From positions 1-64,000 of the forward strand of contig DASVQY010000025.1 in NCBI GenBank assembly GCA_036388895.1: a stretch of 64,000 nucleotides of DNA. The letters are read 5' to 3'. Origin of the DNA: SXVE01 sp036388895 (GTDB lineage: Bacteria > Acidobacteriota > Blastocatellia > Pyrinomonadales > Pyrinomonadaceae). Of this stretch, positions 41,879-50,470 are shown piece after piece (within the stretch, counting starts at the first letter, position 1; the number at the start of each line of letters is the position of its first letter). A program made the position numbers and the translations under genes. The notes below the pieces were generated by a model that saw only the letters and a list, made by a program, of their open reading frames with translations, had not been told where the DNA came from and searched no databases.

Positions 41879-42889
41879 ATGCTGAAAATAGACGTTCACA
41901 CGCATATTCTGCCAAAGGACATTCCCGACTGGAAAGAACGATTCGGCTACGGCGGCTTTATTAAATTAGAGCATCACAAGCCGTGCTGCGCGCGAATGCT
42001 GAAAGACGACGGCAAGTTTTTTCGCGAAATTGACGACAATTGCTGGAGCATCGAAAAAAGAATCGGCGAATGCGATCAGTTCGGCGTCTGCGTGCAGGTG
42101 CTTTCGACCGTCCCCGTAATGTTCAGCTATTGGGCGAAACCGGACGACTGCGCGGAAATTTCTCGATTTTTGAACGACGGCATCGCCGAGTTTGTCGAAA
42201 GATTTCCGAAACGTTTCGTCGGTCTCGGAACCGTTCCGATGCAGGACGCGCGGCTCGCCGTTAAAGAATTGGAAAGGTGCAGGCGAATCGGTCTAGTCGG
42301 CGTGCAGATCGGTTCGAACGTCAATCAATTAAATTTAGGCGAACCGCAGTTTTTCGATTTTTTCAAAGCCTGCGAAGAATCGGGAATGGCGGTTTTCGTT
42401 CATCCGTGGGAGATGATGGGCGAGCGGGATATGCAAAAATACTGGCTGCCGTGGCTCGTCGCAATGCCCGCCGAGACTTGCCGCGCTATTTGTTCTTTGA
42501 TTTTTTCCGGCACGCTCGAACGATGCAAAAATTTGCGAATTTGTTTCGCGCACGGCGGCGGCTCGTTTCCGGCGACAATCGGGAGAATCGAACACGGCTT
42601 TCTCGTTCGCCCGGATTTGTGCGCGTCGGACAATCAATGCAATCCGCGCGATTATTTGGGAAAAATCTGGTTCGATTCGCTCGTGCACGACCCGCCGATG
42701 CTCGATTATTTAGTTAATTTAGCCGGAGCCGACAAAGTCGCGCTCGGCACCGATTATCCGTTTCCACTCGGCGAACTGGAACCGGGAAAACTGATCGAAT
42801 CAATGCCGTTCGACGAAGCGACGAAAGCCAAGCTTTTACACGGAGCGGCGCTCGAATGGCTCGATTTAAAAAAGGAAGCTTTCGTTTAG
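41879..42889 (+). CDS. 2-amino-3-carboxymuconate-6-semialdehyde decarboxylase (ACMSD)
   Basis: A metal-dependent amidohydrolase-fold decarboxylase of 336 residues converting ACMS to 2-aminomuconate semialdehyde. The metal-binding HTH (His7, His9) starts the barrel. KLEHHKPCCARML and VLSTVPVMFSYW match ACMSD. The later metal and acid residues are in VHPWEMMG, FAHGGGSFP and LGTDYPFPLG. It directly follows the DUF3224 gene without a gap. With the dioxygenase and dehydrogenase it diverts tryptophan carbon away from quinolinate. Confidence 0.94.
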   Translation: MLKIDVHTHILPKDIPDWKERFGYGGFIKLEHHKPCCARMLKDDGKFFREIDDNCWSIEKRIGECDQFGVCVQVLSTVPVMFSYWAKPDDCAEISRFLNDGIAEFVERFPKRFVGLGTVPMQDARLAVKELERCRRIGLVGVQIGSNVNQLNLGEPQFFDFFKACEESGMAVFVHPWEMMGERDMQKYWLPWLVAMPAETCRAICSLIFSGTLERCKNLRICFAHGGGSFPATIGRIEHGFLVRPDLCASDNQCNPRDYLGKIWFDSLVHDPPMLDYLVNLAGADKVALGTDYPFPLGELEPGKLIESMPFDEATKAKLLHGAALEWLDLKKEAFV

Positions 42890-42905
42890 AGCGAGAAACG
42901 AAACC

Positions 42906-43955
42906 ATGAAAACTTCTATTTTTTCTATGCTTTTCGCCTGCGCCTTATTTCTCGCCGCGCATTTTCAAGCGTTCGCGCATCCGGCTTGGGCGATTGTCGT
43001 TGACGATAAAAATCAGGTTTACGTCAGCGATCTGGAAAGAATCTGGAAAATAGACGCTGAGGGGAAAGTTTCGATTCTCGTCGAAAAACACACGCACGAG
43101 ATGACTTTCGACAAAGACGGAAATCTTTTGGGCGAAGAGCTGCATTACGAACCGTCTACCGAAAAATACACGGCGTCGCTCTGGAAAATAACGCCGAGCG
43201 GCGACATTTCTTACGTCCTCGCTCCGACCGAAACGCCGCCGAAAGGCATCAGCATTTGGAAAAACCAAACGGGCGATACATTTTACTCAGGTCAGACGGC
43301 AGCTGCGCCTTACGAGTTTTTTTTATTAAAGCGAAGTGCGAAAGGCAGCGTGAAAGTTTTGCTTGGCGACCGCGAAAGAGCGTTGCGGGAGCGTCAAATC
43401 GTTCCGTACAGTTTAGGCGGAATGGCTTTTGCGGCGGACGGCACGCTTTTCGTTAAAAACAGCTCAACCGTTTGGAAAGTCGCGCCCGGCGACCGAGTTT
43501 CGATTTTCGCCGATAAGGAAAATTTATCGCCGACTGCGCCCGACCCGATGCTGTTCGGCATTGCGATTGATGAAGGAAACAACGTTTACACTGCCGATTT
43601 TAACAACAAAAAAATATTGAAAATCGCGCCGGATAAAAGTGTTGCGATTGCCGTTCAATCGGAAACCGGCTGGTCGCCGACCGGAGTTTATTACAGAAAC
43701 AAAAATCTTTACGTTCTCGAAGGCAAAGACGCGGCGGGCGGCGTTCGCGTGCAAAAAATCTCGCCCGACGGAAGAGCTTCGACCGTTGCGACTATTGGAG
43801 GTAATTCGTCAAACTCTCCGAACAATTCAAATAACCGTAATTCTTCAAACACAGTTTACGTCAACCGATTTCAATCAACCGGACAAAGCACCAAAACTTG
43901 TCTCGGAATCGGATTGATAATAGCCTGCGTCTGTTTCGTTTTCCGCCGAAAATGA
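42906..43955 (+). CDS. exported NHL/SMP-30-like beta-propeller with C-terminal membrane anchor
   Basis: A 349-residue protein with a signal peptide (MLFACALFLAAHFQAFA), then repeated beta-blades typical of NHL/gluconolactonase-like propellers (WAIVVDDKNQVYVSDLERIWKI, GIAIDEGNNVYTADFNNKKILKI). An Asn/Ser-rich linker (about 300-320) leads to a C-terminal hydrophobic helix ending FRRK. The tail looks like a surface-anchor or sorting helix, but no LPXTG or PEP motif is seen. It may bind or hydrolyse a small ligand outside the cell. It follows ACMSD by 16 nt. Confidence 0.8.
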   Translation: MKTSIFSMLFACALFLAAHFQAFAHPAWAIVVDDKNQVYVSDLERIWKIDAEGKVSILVEKHTHEMTFDKDGNLLGEELHYEPSTEKYTASLWKITPSGDISYVLAPTETPPKGISIWKNQTGDTFYSGQTAAAPYEFFLLKRSAKGSVKVLLGDRERALRERQIVPYSLGGMAFAADGTLFVKNSSTVWKVAPGDRVSIFADKENLSPTAPDPMLFGIAIDEGNNVYTADFNNKKILKIAPDKSVAIAVQSETGWSPTGVYYRNKNLYVLEGKDAAGGVRVQKISPDGRASTVATIGGNSSNSPNNSNNRNSSNTVYVNRFQSTGQSTKTCLGIGLIIACVCFVFRRK

Positions 43956-44127
43956 AATGTTTGACGATTATTATTTATTTGATAAGGAGTAATAAAATTA
44001 ATTTCTCAAGAAATAAAAGCAAAGCGATATAGATTGCCATTTCAAATGAAAGGCTTGAAAATGGCGGGCGGTTGCGGATATGCTGTAAGCGCGAAAAACG
44101 AAAACGGGAGGCTTTGTTTGTAAGATT

Positions 44128-45423
44128 ATGGCGCAATACGACAATGTGATAGCGGTTATTTTAGGCGGCGGCGCGGGGTCGCGGCTTTTTCCTTTGACGC
44201 GCGAGCGGTCGAAACCGGCTGTGCCGCTCGGCGGGAAATATCGTTTGATAGACGTTCCGGTTTCTAATTGCATCAACTCGGGCGTCACGCAGATTTTTGT
44301 TTTGACGCAATATAATTCGGCGTCGCTCAATCGTCATATTTCCCGGACATATCGCTTTTCGTCGTTTTCGACCGGTTTTGTCGAAGTTCTCGCCGCCGAA
44401 CAAACGAAAGACAATCCGGAATGGTTTCAGGGAACGGCGGACGCGGTGCGGCAGATGCTTCCGCACATACGTGACTGGCGCGTTAATACGCTGCTTATTT
44501 TATCAGGCGATCATCTTTACAGAATGGATTACCGCGAGTTTCTCCGGCGTCATTTCGAGACGAACGCCGACGTGACGATTTCCGTGATTCCGTGCCGCAG
44601 CGAAGAAGCGGAAGAATTCGGGCTTTTGAAAACCGACGCGGAAGGAGGAATCGTCGAGTTCGCCGAAAAGCCGAAAGGCGACGCGCTCGAAGCGATGCGC
44701 GTTGACACGCAGCAGTTCGGTTTAAGTGCCGAAGCGGCAGCGACGCGACCGTTTCTGGCTTCGATGGGCATTTACGTTTTTAATTATGAAAGATTGGTCG
44801 AGCTTTTGAAGACCGACAACACCTGGATTGATTTCGGGCGGGACGTTATTCCGGCGGCAATCGAAAATCTCAACGTACAGGCGCATCTTTTCAAAGATTA
44901 TTGGGAAGACATCGGAACGATTCGCGCTTTTTTTCAGGCGAATCTCGATCTGGCTTCGCCGCTGCCGAAATTCAATTTCTTCAACACCGAAGCGCCGATT
45001 TACACGCGCTCGCGCTATCTGCCGCCGTCAAAAGTCCACAACTGCGATATTGATAATTCGATGGTCAGCGAAGGCTGCATTTTAAACGGCGTTTACGCGC
45101 GCAATTCGATTTTGGGTTTAAGAAGCCGCATTGACAAAGGAACGCGCATCGAAAATTCGATTATTATGGGCGCGGATTTTTACGAGTCTATCGACGAGAT
45201 AAAAAACAACATCGAGCTTTCCAAACCGCATATAGGCATCGGCGAAAACTGTTTGATACGCCGCGCCATCATTGACAAAAATGCCCGCATCGGCAAAAAC
45301 GTCAAACTGCTCAACCAAGCCGGAATCGAAAATACAGACGGCGAAAACGGCTGCTATTACATCCGCGAAGGAATTATCATCATTCCGAAAAATGCCGTGA
45401 TCGAGGACGGAAAAGAAATCTAA
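44128..45423 (+). CDS. glgC: glucose-1-phosphate adenylyltransferase
   Basis: ADP-glucose pyrophosphorylase, the committed step of glycogen synthesis. The 431 residues include ILGGGAGSRLFPLTRERSKPAVPLGGKYRLIDVPVSN (nucleotide site), WFQGTADAVRQML, EEFGLLKTD and FAEKPKG, with a C-terminal left-handed beta-helix of hexapeptide repeats. The sequence is of the cyanobacterial/plant kind rather than enterobacterial. No other glg genes are in the window. GGGAGG lies 18 nt before the ATG, which is far for a ribosome site. Confidence 0.96.
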   Translation: MAQYDNVIAVILGGGAGSRLFPLTRERSKPAVPLGGKYRLIDVPVSNCINSGVTQIFVLTQYNSASLNRHISRTYRFSSFSTGFVEVLAAEQTKDNPEWFQGTADAVRQMLPHIRDWRVNTLLILSGDHLYRMDYREFLRRHFETNADVTISVIPCRSEEAEEFGLLKTDAEGGIVEFAEKPKGDALEAMRVDTQQFGLSAEAAATRPFLASMGIYVFNYERLVELLKTDNTWIDFGRDVIPAAIENLNVQAHLFKDYWEDIGTIRAFFQANLDLASPLPKFNFFNTEAPIYTRSRYLPPSKVHNCDIDNSMVSEGCILNGVYARNSILGLRSRIDKGTRIENSIIMGADFYESIDEIKNNIELSKPHIGIGENCLIRRAIIDKNARIGKNVKLLNQAGIENTDGENGCYYIREGIIIIPKNAVIEDGKEI

Positions 45424-45444
45424 AAAACTGTAAAACAAGAAATA

Positions 45445-45488
45445 AAAAGTGAAATTTAAGAATATAAAGATTTTTGAGTTTCACTTTT
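45445..45488. terminator. bidirectional hairpin between glgC and a VWFA gene
   Basis: AAAAGTGAAA (45445-45454) pairs with TTTCACTTTT (45479-45488). A/T-rich runs flank both sides of the convergent spacer. Confidence 0.65.
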
Positions 45489-45506
45489 GATTTTGCATTT
45501 TCATTC

Positions 45507-46706
45507 TTACTTTTCTTCCTTTCTTCCAACTATGTAACTATCGCGCGCTCTCACCGCTAAACCTTCCTTGTTTACACGAACTTTAATTTTACGTTTTTTT
45601 CCCGCATCAGCTTCATCGGTCGGGTAATAGCCGATGCTGTAAAACTCGCGCAGTTCGGCGGCGATGTTCGAGAATGCTTGCGAAAGGTTTGCCGTCGTGT
45701 CCGCCTGAAAAACTCTGCCGCCGGTGCGCAGCGCCATTTCGTTTAAATACTCGCCCGCTTTTCGGTATTCTTCGGCGGTCGTTCCCTGACTTCCGGGCGT
45801 TCCGACGCCTCCGACAGGAATCGGGAAAGGAAACGGGCTTTTGTTTTTTGCCGGAATCGGGCTCGGTATTGTCGGCTGCGAGATGACCGGCTTGTTTTTC
45901 ATCGCCTGCACGTCTGAAAAAGTGTCGTATTGAATCGGATAAATCAGTGCGTCGAGCTCTTCGGCGTCTCTCAAATTCGACAAATCGTGCGCGCGGCGAC
46001 TAGTCGTGTCAACGCCGTCGGTGAACAAAACAATCGCTTTACGACCGGCGATTTTCTTCATTTTCTCGTTCATTACCAGATCAACCGCTTCGTAAAGACT
46101 CGTTCCGTAAGAAATTTTTGTGCTTCTGATCGCTTTCTGTATAACGTCACGGTCGCTCGTCGCTTCGCACAAAATCTGGATTTCCTCGTCGAAAGCCACG
46201 ACCATCACTTTATCGTGCGGGCGAAGCTGCGCGGTAAACGCAATCGCGGCGTTCTGTATGTCGGCGATTTTGAATTTCGTCGAATAGCTCATATCCAAAA
46301 CGAGCGCGACCGTAAACGGCTGCTGCTCATTCGAGAAAAGCGCTATTTCCTGTTCGACGCCGTCTTCCGAAACCTTAAAATCATCTTTCGTCAATCCGGC
46401 GATAAAACGATTTTTGCGGTCGGAAACCTTAACCGGAATCGTCACCAGATTCGTGTCCACGCGTATAACGTCGCCGTCGGCAACGGGTTCAGCATCGGTG
46501 TTTTGTCCAGTTTGCATTCCGGTTTGCGTTTCTTCGATTGTTTGTTGCGATTGCGGCGTCGGCGTCGGATTGGACTGCGGCGGGCGCTTGTTGGCTTTTT
46601 CGGTTGCGGCATCAGTTCCCGGCGTTTGCCGCCGCGATTGAGCGAAGCTGTTTGTAAAGCTCGCGCAGACGAACGCCAGAACAATAACGAAAGCAATTTT
46701 TTTCAT
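45507..46706 (-). CDS. secreted VWFA-related acidobacterial domain protein (paralogue 1)
   Basis: A 399-residue exported protein: signal peptide (IAFVIVLAFVCASFTNSFAQ), then a Pro/Thr/Gln-rich linker (about 25-80). The VWA domain has an intact MIDAS DMSYST, KAIVLFTDGVDTTSRRA and ALRTGGRVFQADTTANL. The end RVNKEGLAVRARDSYIVG is a conserved tail of the TIGR03436 type. It is closely related to the gene immediately upstream, evidently a tandem duplication. Its ligand is unknown. Confidence 0.92.
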   Translation of the reverse strand: MKKIAFVIVLAFVCASFTNSFAQSRRQTPGTDAATEKANKRPPQSNPTPTPQSQQTIEETQTGMQTGQNTDAEPVADGDVIRVDTNLVTIPVKVSDRKNRFIAGLTKDDFKVSEDGVEQEIALFSNEQQPFTVALVLDMSYSTKFKIADIQNAAIAFTAQLRPHDKVMVVAFDEEIQILCEATSDRDVIQKAIRSTKISYGTSLYEAVDLVMNEKMKKIAGRKAIVLFTDGVDTTSRRAHDLSNLRDAEELDALIYPIQYDTFSDVQAMKNKPVISQPTIPSPIPAKNKSPFPFPIPVGGVGTPGSQGTTAEEYRKAGEYLNEMALRTGGRVFQADTTANLSQAFSNIAAELREFYSIGYYPTDEADAGKKRKIKVRVNKEGLAVRARDSYIVGRKEEK

Positions 46707-46776
46707 CGGTTTAAGCTCGCTTTTCGATTGTAGGATGCTTCTTATTAAAAAAAAAGATGCCGCAGCGCAGAAACGA

Positions 46777-46827
46777 AAAACGGACGACCGAATACAAGAT
46801 TTTTGTAATTTTTCCGTCGTCCGTTTT
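46777..46827 (-). terminator. terminator between the two VWFA genes
   Basis: AAAACGGACGA (46777-46787) pairs with TCGTCCGTTTT (46817-46827), followed by a T-run on the minus strand. It separates the two paralogues transcriptionally. Confidence 0.85.
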
Positions 46828-46847
46828 CCATTTTTTTCGCTTTGTAA

Positions 46848-48083
46848 TTATTTACCGGCTAATTTTTGATTCGTATTGCTGCCGACAATATAACTGTTTT
46901 TAGCCCTGACTACTAAATTTGGACGCTTTACGCGAACGCGAATCTGCTTTCGCTCGCCTTTTTGTCCGATTATTTCCGGGTAATATCCGACCGAGTATTG
47001 GCGGCGAAGCTCTTCGGCGATTCCGGCAAAAGCGGCATCGAGATTCGCGGTGGTCGTCGCTTCAAAAGTTCTGCCGCCGGAATTTGTGGCTAAATCGTTC
47101 AAGTAACGCTGACCTTCTTCGTATTCTGCGCGGCTCGAACCGCCCATTCCGCCGCCGCGCGGATAACCGCCGCCGCGAATGACAACTCCGCCGTTCAAGA
47201 TTCCGCCTAAAATATCGGCAATGGTGCCGGTCGCGCCGCCGCGCGGAAGACCGCCTCCGCCGGACATATGGTTGTATGTATCGTAACGAATCGGATAAAT
47301 CAGCGCGTCGAGCTCCTCGGCTTGTCGCACCGTGCTTTGATAATTGGCGCGGCGACTAGTCGTGTCAACGCCGTCGGTAAAAATGACGACCGCCTTTCGT
47401 CCTTCGATAGCTCGGAGCTGGCGGTTAATCGTATAATCAACGGCTTCGTAAATGCTCGTTCCGTCGCCGAACTGCGCCTGCATAATCGCATTGCGCAAAA
47501 CGTTGCGGTCGTTCGTTACCGGGCTTAAAACCTGAACCCGACGATCAAAAGCTATCACGACGACTTTATCGTCTTTGCGTAATTGATTCACGAAACTGAT
47601 CGCGGCGTCTTGAATTTCATTGATTTGATACGCGGTCGAAGGGCTTACGTCAATCAGCAAAACGACGGTAAACGGCTGTTCGACCGAAGCGAAATACTCT
47701 ATTTTTTGCTGAACGTTGTTTTCAAAGATTTGAAAATCCTGCTGGCGCAAGCCGGAAATAAATCTGCCGTTGCGGTCGAGCACGGAAACCGGCATTGTCA
47801 CCAGGTTTGTCTCGACTTTGATGATGTCATCGTCGTCAACAGCGCCGCCATCCGGCGGATTTGTCGGCTGACTTTGAACCGTCGGATTAGTTCCGCCCTG
47901 CAAAACGGGCGGGCGTTTGGTCGTATTCGGCGCGGAAGTATCGTTTTGAAGTTCGGGCGCGGGTTTTTGAACGGAAGGCGTCGGTGTCGGCACAACGCGC
48001 GCGCGAGCCGTGCGCTGCGTTTGAGCGAAAGCCGACAAAACAGACACTGCGAAACATAAAGCGGCTATAATTACACTTTTCAT
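46848..48083 (-). CDS. secreted VWFA-related acidobacterial domain protein (paralogue 2)
   Basis: A 411-residue relative of the downstream gene: signal peptide (AALCFAVSVLSAFAQ), Pro/Thr-rich linker, and a VWA domain with MIDAS DVSPST. It has GRKAVVIFTDGVDTTSRRA, nearly identical to the paralogue, and the shared tail VRAKNSYIVG. It differs by a glycine-rich insertion (GGGLPRGGATG...RGGGYPRGGGMGG) before the last helix, where the other copy has a proline-rich one. A terminator lies between the two. Confidence 0.92.
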   Translation of the reverse strand: MKSVIIAALCFAVSVLSAFAQTQRTARARVVPTPTPSVQKPAPELQNDTSAPNTTKRPPVLQGGTNPTVQSQPTNPPDGGAVDDDDIIKVETNLVTMPVSVLDRNGRFISGLRQQDFQIFENNVQQKIEYFASVEQPFTVVLLIDVSPSTAYQINEIQDAAISFVNQLRKDDKVVVIAFDRRVQVLSPVTNDRNVLRNAIMQAQFGDGTSIYEAVDYTINRQLRAIEGRKAVVIFTDGVDTTSRRANYQSTVRQAEELDALIYPIRYDTYNHMSGGGGLPRGGATGTIADILGGILNGGVVIRGGGYPRGGGMGGSSRAEYEEGQRYLNDLATNSGGRTFEATTTANLDAAFAGIAEELRRQYSVGYYPEIIGQKGERKQIRVRVKRPNLVVRAKNSYIVGSNTNQKLAGK

Positions 48084-48197
48084 ATATCAAATCTCCGTAT
48101 TCAATTTTTTTCGCTGCAGGGAAGACGCTTTTCTTTTAATAAAAAGAATGCCTTTTTAGATGTATGAAAACGCAAATTGGTTTTGCGGCGCGCAAAA

Positions 48198-49373
48198 CTA
48201 TTTTGCATTTAAATTTTCCGCCGCCAGCTCGTGAAATCGGCGGCGCGTTGAATTGATATTAATAAACGGCAATTCGCGGGCGTGAGTACGATTTGTCAGC
48301 AAAACGAAAATCTTTTCGGTTTCCGGCTCGATCCAAAGCGAGGTTCCGGTGAAACCGAGATGCCCGAAGCTGTCTTTCGCCAGTGACGCGCTCACCGTCG
48401 AATCTTTCGTTTCGGCTAATTGAAAAGCAATCGAACGCGCTTCGTTTAATCCTTTCGTGTAATTTCTGCGAAACAATCGGCACGTTTCCGGCTTCAACAG
48501 TTGTGAAGAATTTGCCAGAAATTGCCGCGCGATTATAAATGTTTCCTCTGCCGTCGAAAAAAGCCCTGCGTGACCTGAAACGCCGTTCATAAAATATGCG
48601 TTCCCATCGTGAACTTCGCCCCAGATTTGATAATCGCGCCACTCATGATTTTCAACGTCAAAGCCTTGTTCGATACAAGTTTGTTTTTCAAATTCGTTTC
48701 CGAATTCAGACGCAGCGATTTCTCTTCTTAAAGTCTCAAGTCCGCCTACAAAAGTTCGAGTTAATCTAAGCCGATCAAATATTTCAGTTACAGCAATATT
48801 GTTTAAATCTCTTTCGTATATCTTTTCGACCAGAAGACCAAGTAATAAAAAGTTGAGATCGCTGTAAACGACCCGTTTATTCGTTTCATTCGCAAGCGGA
48901 GTTTTAGCAATTTCTGCTAATACAAAGTTATTTTTTCTTCGGTCAGACCACCCAAGATAACTTTGTTCATCATTTAGAGACAAATTTTTGAGCAAATAAA
49001 AAGGCTTCCATGCTTGAAAACCAGAAGTGTGAGTCAAAAGATTTTCAATCGTAATTTCGCTCTTGTCATCAGTTTCAAACTCTGTAAAATATTGCGCTAA
49101 TTTATCTTTAAGATTTATTTCTCCGCTCTCAATTAATTTAGCACACAGCAAACCCGTCACGAGTGGTTTCGTCAAACTCGCCAGATCGTAAATCGTATCG
49201 TTTTCGGCTTTGATTTTTTCAGGCTCGACGACGGCAAAGCCGAGCGCGTCGCGCAGAACAATCTGTCCTTTCTCAGCAATCAGATAAACGGCGGACGGAA
49301 AATCTTTTGCGTCTATTCTTGATTGTAAAAATTCTGAGATTCGATTTTTCATTCCGGCTTCTATCTTACACAT
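48198..49373 (-). CDS. serine hydrolase, beta-lactamase/PBP4* family
   Basis: A 391-residue serine hydrolase of the class C beta-lactamase/penicillin-binding fold. The SxxK motif is SLTK (Ser66, Lys69), the YxN-type motif is YSDLN near residue 165, and HTSGF and GHLGFTGTSLWIEPE are also typical. No clear signal peptide is present. Substrates could be esters or D-amino acid peptides. It overlaps the upstream oxidoreductase stop by 8 nt from the first ATG; a second start at 49352 is possible. Confidence 0.88.
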   Translation of the reverse strand: MCKIEAGMKNRISEFLQSRIDAKDFPSAVYLIAEKGQIVLRDALGFAVVEPEKIKAENDTIYDLASLTKPLVTGLLCAKLIESGEINLKDKLAQYFTEFETDDKSEITIENLLTHTSGFQAWKPFYLLKNLSLNDEQSYLGWSDRRKNNFVLAEIAKTPLANETNKRVVYSDLNFLLLGLLVEKIYERDLNNIAVTEIFDRLRLTRTFVGGLETLRREIAASEFGNEFEKQTCIEQGFDVENHEWRDYQIWGEVHDGNAYFMNGVSGHAGLFSTAEETFIIARQFLANSSQLLKPETCRLFRRNYTKGLNEARSIAFQLAETKDSTVSASLAKDSFGHLGFTGTSLWIEPETEKIFVLLTNRTHARELPFININSTRRRFHELAAENLNAK

Positions 49374-50427
49374 TCAAACGGCTCCGATGCGTTTCGATTT
49401 TGTCCAAAACGCCCAATGCCAAAGCGAGCGCGCGCCGTCCGTCTTCGGCGGTTATCGGCGGAGTCCTGTCTTTTGAAATGCAATCCAAAAACGCTTCGAT
49501 TTCGGCGCGAAGCGGTTCTACATCTTTGATCTCCAGACGATTAATCGAAATTCCGAGCAGCGGATGAACAGCGTTCGGAGCGAGACTCGTCAGCGACGCG
49601 AATTTCGTCGCGTAATCTAAAACGACGTAGGAATTAGTTTGATAAAAGCGCGTTTTGCGAATCTTTTCCGTGCCTATTCGCGATGCGGTGATATTCGCGA
49701 CAGCGCCGTTTTCAAATTCGATTCGCGCGTTCGCCGCGTCAACTTTGTCGGAGATTACCGGAATTCCGACGGCGCGAATCTCGGAAACCCGCACCGATTC
49801 GCCGACCAGCCATTGAATCGCGTCGAGGTCGTGAATCATCACGTCCAAAACAACGTCAACGTCCAAACTGCGGTTCGGAAACGGCGAAACTCGGTGAATT
49901 TCAAAATAAAGCGGATTATTAACGTGCGGGCGCAGAGCGACCATTGCGGGATTAAATCTTTCCAGATGTCCGACCATTAATTTCGCGCCGGATTTTGCGG
50001 CGGTTTCGATCATCATATCCGCTTCTTCGAGCGTTCTGGCAATCGGCTTTTCAACGAGAACGTCAACGCCTTTTTCGAGAAAAGCGCAGGCGATTTCGCA
50101 ATGAGTTTCGGTCGGCGTAACAATAGAAACGGCATCAACTACGCCAAGCAATTCGCGCCAATCGGTGTAATAATCGCAATCGTTTTTTTCCGCAATCGCG
50201 CGGGCATTTTCCTCGTTGCTGTCGCAAACGCCGACGAACTGTGTCTCGCCGTCAAGGGCGATTTCCGCATAATTTCTCGCGTGATGCTGCCCGAGCGAGC
50301 CGACGCCGATGACGCCGGTTTTTAGACTCTGGTCTTTGGCTTTTGGTCTTTCGCCTTTGAACTTTGAACCTTTTCCCTCAGACTTTGGACTTTGGACTTT
50401 GGACTTTGGACTTTGGTTTTCCCGCAT
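49366..50427 (-). CDS. Gfo/Idh/MocA family oxidoreductase with repeat-derived N-terminus
   Basis: A 353-codon oxidoreductase. The conserved part starts at about residue 36 (TGVIGVGSLGQHHARNYAE) and includes VEKPIARTLEEAD and DVMIHDLDAIQWL. The first 35 residues (SPKSKVQSPKSEGKGSKFKG...) are encoded by a near-tandem repeat of agtccaaagtccaa type and look like spacer DNA captured into the frame. No better start is available between the repeat and the Rossmann motif. The C-terminal domain is like UDP-sugar oxidoreductases. It is coupled to the serine hydrolase by an 8-nt overlap. Confidence 0.85.
   Translation of the reverse strand: MRENQSPKSKVQSPKSEGKGSKFKGERPKAKDQSLKTGVIGVGSLGQHHARNYAEIALDGETQFVGVCDSNEENARAIAEKNDCDYYTDWRELLGVVDAVSIVTPTETHCEIACAFLEKGVDVLVEKPIARTLEEADMMIETAAKSGAKLMVGHLERFNPAMVALRPHVNNPLYFEIHRVSPFPNRSLDVDVVLDVMIHDLDAIQWLVGESVRVSEIRAVGIPVISDKVDAANARIEFENGAVANITASRIGTEKIRKTRFYQTNSYVVLDYATKFASLTSLAPNAVHPLLGISINRLEIKDVEPLRAEIEAFLDCISKDRTPPITAEDGRRALALALGVLDKIETHRSRLNV
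50336..50412. repeat. near-tandem ttggactttggact repeat inside an oxidoreductase gene
   Basis: Six to eight degenerate copies of a 7-bp unit (perfect core tttggac), extending into variant units such as tttggtc and tttgaac. It encodes the N-terminal tail of the minus-strand oxidoreductase. Confidence 0.85.
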
Positions 50428-50470
50428 AATTTGAACGCAATCCGTTTTTCAGTAATACTTAACATTTTCA

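Noticed and set aside
45930..46733. 267-codon plus-strand frame opposite a VWFA gene
   Set aside because: Antisense shadow of the secreted VWFA protein; no protein-like features.
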